Below, in pieces: positions 60,091 through 64,000 of a stretch of DNA of 64,000 nucleotides. The stretch lies in the NCBI GenBank assembly GCA_003342815.1, contig PTEX01000012.1:5255209-5319208 (forward strand). The letters run 5' to 3'. Position 1 is the first letter of the stretch, and each line of letters starts with the position of its first letter. This DNA is from Eudromia elegans. Lineage: Eukaryota; Chordata; Aves; Tinamiformes; Tinamidae. Under the pieces are notes generated by a model, which was given only the letters and a program-made list of their open reading frames with translations, was not told where the DNA came from and made no database searches. A program made the translations under genes and the position numbers.

Positions 60091-63000
60091 GCATCCTGCT
60101 GAATGCAAAGATGTAGGAATCTTACTGAGGTCTGAAAGAGACCTCTCTGTCATGGAGTCGAACCATTACCATTTTAGCCCTTTTAGCAAACTACTATTTT
60201 TTCAGACTATCTATTTCCATCTCTCTCAAATCACTCTGTCCCATTTCCCTACCAATGGCTGGTCCCTCCAGTTTCAGTTTGACAATTTTCTACTTGACTC
60301 AAGACGCAATGCTCCAGCAATAAACATAGTTAAGGTCCTCTGTGTTGATTCTGTCTAGAAAATGGATTATCAGACTTCTCTCGCACAATATACTTTTTAA
60401 ATTTATTGTTATGTTTCATCAATTTTCTCATACTTTCCTTGTCTCTAATGAGCTTTCATTCACTGTTTGTTCTAATACCTTAAATGCAGGCAAAATAACA
60501 AGCTGGCGCTTGCCTGGATCACATTTATTCTCTACTGAAAATACCAGTGCTGCTTTTTTCCTATTCTCTGGTCACATAGTAACACTTCATACTGAAAGGA
60601 TTTATTAAAAACATACACTATCAAATTTGCAAGCTCATATGGCTTTTCTTCCAAAATTCTCTTGTGGAAAACATATAATACCCATTTTCTGGTTTGAGCA
60701 TATATAGCTGTTTGAATTACTCTTTCTCATTTGCATTATCCTCTTGCTTTTGCCCTACTGTTTAATATCACAGCCCTGTTTGGAAAAATAACAAATTCTT
60801 TGTGCTACTGCAGGTATCACATCAAAGCTCTCATTTTCTCCCTACTGTATGAAACCCTGGGTATTTTTCTTTTTACTGATATCACTGAAGGACATTTTAT
60901 TATTTTGATATTTTCTGCACAACCTATCCTGTCCTTGAACTTCTTGACCTCCTAAACAAATATTTCTTTACTCCTCTATCTGTGCTCCTTCCTGCATAGG
61001 CTTGCTGCTTCTTCTGAAATGCCTTTCATGAAGGAGTCAAACTGTCAAACACATCCATATACTGCAAATTATTTAAGTGCTATTTCATTTGGGCTGCCTT
61101 TTATCCATTGACTGGAAGAAAGTTAACTCTTCCTTTGTGTGCAAGTCCTGGAGTCTTTAGCCCATACTGGTCCATACTGGGCAATTCTGGCAGTTCTTCA
61201 AAGTTTACCCCTGTTTGTAAAGAATAATTTTTTTTATTTGAAAATTTACTTTTTTTGTTTTTTTTCACATTCATTTCTTTTATCTCTGCACAGAAAGTGA
61301 ATCATCAAGATTATTTTCCAGGGCCAGCTTTTCCACAGGAGCCTTACTGCTTACCCATTCTCACACCCTTGATTAGGGGGTGCCCAAATCATATTTGCCC
61401 ACCAATATTAAGGGATCTGAAGCAGGTCTCATCTTCAGTGTCATCTGGGAGGTTTGGCAGAGCAAATGGCTGTTTTGCAGGTGGCTCCGCAGCACGTTTT
61501 AATGTGGAAGGGAACCATGAAATGAGAGGAGTGACTCAGCAGTTAGAGTCAAGAACTCTATTTTCTAGGCCATTTGCTGGAGCTTATTATTTCTAATAGG
61601 GCACTGTACATCAGGCGTTTTCTTTTTTGAAGCAGAGAATGTGTGAGTTTGTTTGTTTCTTTTTTCTCTGTTTGCAGAGATTTAAAAGCTGCAAATGCCT
61701 GTCTTGAGAAGGCTGTAACAATTTTAGTCTTTCAACATTCAAAATGGAATCATCCTATTGTTGTGGAAACCAAAATTAAATTTCATTAAGTAAGTTATTA
61801 TTATTTGTGGGTCTGGTAGGCTAAAATCTTTATAAAATACTGTTGGAATTCTTTATTTGACCAAAGCATTTTGTTATAGAGTGATATACTGTTAAAGGCA
61901 GTAATTTAAAACAGCAACAAAATACATTAATAAAACTTTATCCTAGGTTGTAAGTGTTCAAAAACTTCTGTGAAAATGTCACTAGAAAAACGTATTTGTA
62001 ACACTTCACTCTAGTTCATAGAAGTTCACCTATGAGTTTGTTTGCAAATTTCTTGATACAGTTGGTATCAAAAAATACCAAATATTTCCTAAGATGTCCG
62101 TTTAAACAAAATGAGCACAAGTCATCTCAGAGAATCTCAATTATGTAACTTTAAAATACCATTCCACTTCTTTGTTAATGTTGAACTTGCTTCTTTTTAT
62201 CTGGAATCCAGGACACATTTGTAGGTACGTTACCATAAGTTAATTTTATGGAAGTTAAAATCACACCTTTATTTTTTACTGAAAAAGAGAAGGCTTCTAT
62301 AAACTGCATATAGGAGGTTACTGAGGTCTGATCCTTCAAAGCTTTCTTTGGTGTAGCTGTTCAGAACAGGCGTAAAAAAAGTATGATAAATTTAGTATTC
62401 CCTTTGCTCTCTCTGCACGGTTGATCCTCCCCAGATGTAAAGATTTGGATAATGTGAGTTGGAGGATATCGAGCCGAGTTAAAAAGGTATCTTGTTCAGT
62501 GAGGAGAGTGAAAATAAAGCAGAGCCTGAAAGATAAAAATGAAGTTTTCTTAAGAGAGCTAGGTGCCCAGCCACTGCCAGATGGTGTCACATACACTCCT
62601 CATGCGTTTTTGGCAACAGGATGGAAGCAAACCCATAAAGCAAAACAGAATGAAAAAATAAAATCAAAAAGAAAATGGAAAGTTAAAGGAAACTTACTGA
62701 ACCTCAGACAATCTTCTGGCTGAGTGGAAGGTCTGTTAATGTGGGCATGAACTTTGCTTTCTTACTGTGCTTGGCATGAGGAGAAAACCCAGGCAGTGCT
62801 GAGCTAAATATGATCCTTCTATTTTTGCAGTCCTCCTCCCCTTCCCTCCCAGCCATGCCTGTTAGGCAGTACTGGAGCTGAAGGTAATCAGTTTAGCACA
62901 GGAATAAGATTTGATTATTTTTGTTTTACATAGGCTATAAACCTGTCCAATCTGTTTTAGAAACCCTTTTGCTCTTCATTTCACTCAGCCTTCACCGTAC

Positions 63001-64000
63001 TGAAGTATCTACATGAAGTATTGCAAGCAAGCTGGGGGGTAGAATAGGTGAGTCCTTTTGCTTTTTTAAATTTTAAATGCAAAATCTTCTACTTCAGCTT
63101 CCAATGAATAATTTTTCATGAGCAAGATGGGGCCTTGGTACACAGCATATTTGTTTCCTCTCTGTGTAGTCCTTGAGATTTTTAATCATGTCTCGACCTA
63201 AGATTATCATCTTGGTGGGTTGTGCAAGATCTTCCTCTTCACAGCTGGGCTGCAGTCTCTGCTGGCTGGCACTGGTGAAGGGGCTGCAGGCAGCAGCTGC
63301 TGGTTTGGCACTGGGTTCAGTTCAAGGAGACGGTAGCTGTCAGGCAGTGCGTGCCTAATAAAATGGGCGAAAATCATCAGGGGATCCCTGAACAAGAGCC
63401 TGCTCTCTTGCAGAAGAGGCAGTCTCTAAATAAACTCTAAAAGGCAGCCGGGATGCAAGGGGAAGCTGTCTTCCCTTGGACGTTTACATAATCATTTAAT
63501 TTAATCCTTCCTGCGGTGTTTCCCAGCCACTGCTTTAGCTCTTTGATCATAATATGCTAGGACAAATGTCAGGAAATATGAGTCTACAAAGTGATGTAAA
63601 TCTTGTTCCCTATCGGAGATGTGACTACGAACATTATCTTCATGATATTCTCTTTTTCATGTGTTTATTTCTGCTCTGTTTTCCCAGTTCTATGATGACA
63701 GAGAAAAGAAATCACTTTCAAGCTAAAAAATGAAGTTATCTAGTGTTCCGACCCTGATTATGAGAGTACAGTAGCTCGCATTTCAAAGTGGGGAAAAGGC
63801 GTATTGGGCAGAAACCCCTCTGTAAGCCAGGTCGCGTTGTGGTATTCAGGATGAACCATGGCTTTTGGTTTTCATATTGTTTGCACTCACTTCAGCTCTG
63901 TCATTGGTATGTGTGATGAGACTCACATTTATGTTTCTGTCTCATAGCAGTCAAACACCATCAGTCAAACACTGCTGTTTCTTTTCCTACCTTTCAGTAG
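60091..64000. other. Non-coding AT-rich DNA
   Basis: No supported gene to the window end. The largest frame (61255-61596, +, 113 codons) begins in a T-rich run and has no recognised domain, though its second half reads like a conserved block. A small GC-richer patch lies at 63236-63350. No transposon, RNA gene or array is recognised. Confidence 0.45.

Noticed and set aside
1-64000. Many open frames of 60-130 codons on both strands
   Set aside because: They fall within or near chance length for this base composition, often mirror each other on opposite strands, and show no domain I recognise.
1-64000. An undescribed bacterial-type defence, toxin or CRISPR system
   Set aside because: The window is vertebrate-like non-coding DNA; no operon structure, spacer array or prokaryotic gene is visible.

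Overview
The window looks like a piece of a vertebrate nuclear genome, most probably a bird. It is AT-rich and CpG-poor. Its recognisable transposon fossils are CR1-type LINEs plus older L3/MIR-like relics, interspersed repeats are sparse, and no Alu, L1 or B-element sequence is seen. A turtle or crocodilian is not excluded but would usually carry more repeats. There are no bacterial-type operons, CRISPR arrays, phage modules, rRNA genes or tRNA genes that I can support.

No protein-coding gene can be supported. Open frames are short, appear on both strands and show no recognised domain. The exceptions are remnants of the CR1 reverse-transcriptase frame at 44.2-45.3 kb. The longest frame (191 codons, 15256-15831) lies in a block that reads more like conserved regulatory DNA than an exon. 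The window is best described as a gene desert or the inside of a very large intron. Exons of an unrecognised host gene or lncRNA cannot be ruled out by eye.

Layout: 1-1.1 kb is featureless AT-rich DNA. At 1.1-2.3 kb, enhancer-like sequence leads into a compact CpG-dense island (about 2005-2290). From 2.3-15.2 kb there is quiet AT-rich DNA with simple repeats and one enhancer-like block near 7.2-7.5 kb. The 15.25-16.33 kb stretch is the most regulatory-looking block. It is followed by a possible solo LTR (16757-17114) and another regulatory-looking block near 18.4-18.6 kb. A CR1 tail lies at 22.8-23.0 kb. From 23-34 kb I see only simple repeats, including an AC microsatellite. At 34.8-38.2 kb there is a cluster of regulatory-looking blocks. 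An old CR1/L3 copy spans 40.8-41.5 kb, with L3/MIR-like tails near 42.0 and 46.6 kb. The best-preserved CR1 is at 44.2-45.3 kb, and a further CR1 tail is at 54.4-54.8 kb. A long imperfect hairpin lies near 52.15 kb, and a second, smaller CpG-dense patch near 58.7-58.9 kb contains a 10-bp CG-rich palindrome.

No new gene system was identified. The best leads are the two CpG-dense islands in otherwise CpG-depleted DNA, the 52.15 kb hairpin, the LTR-like element, and the array of candidate conserved non-coding elements. All regulatory calls rest on visual composition and short motifs and need alignment to be decided.
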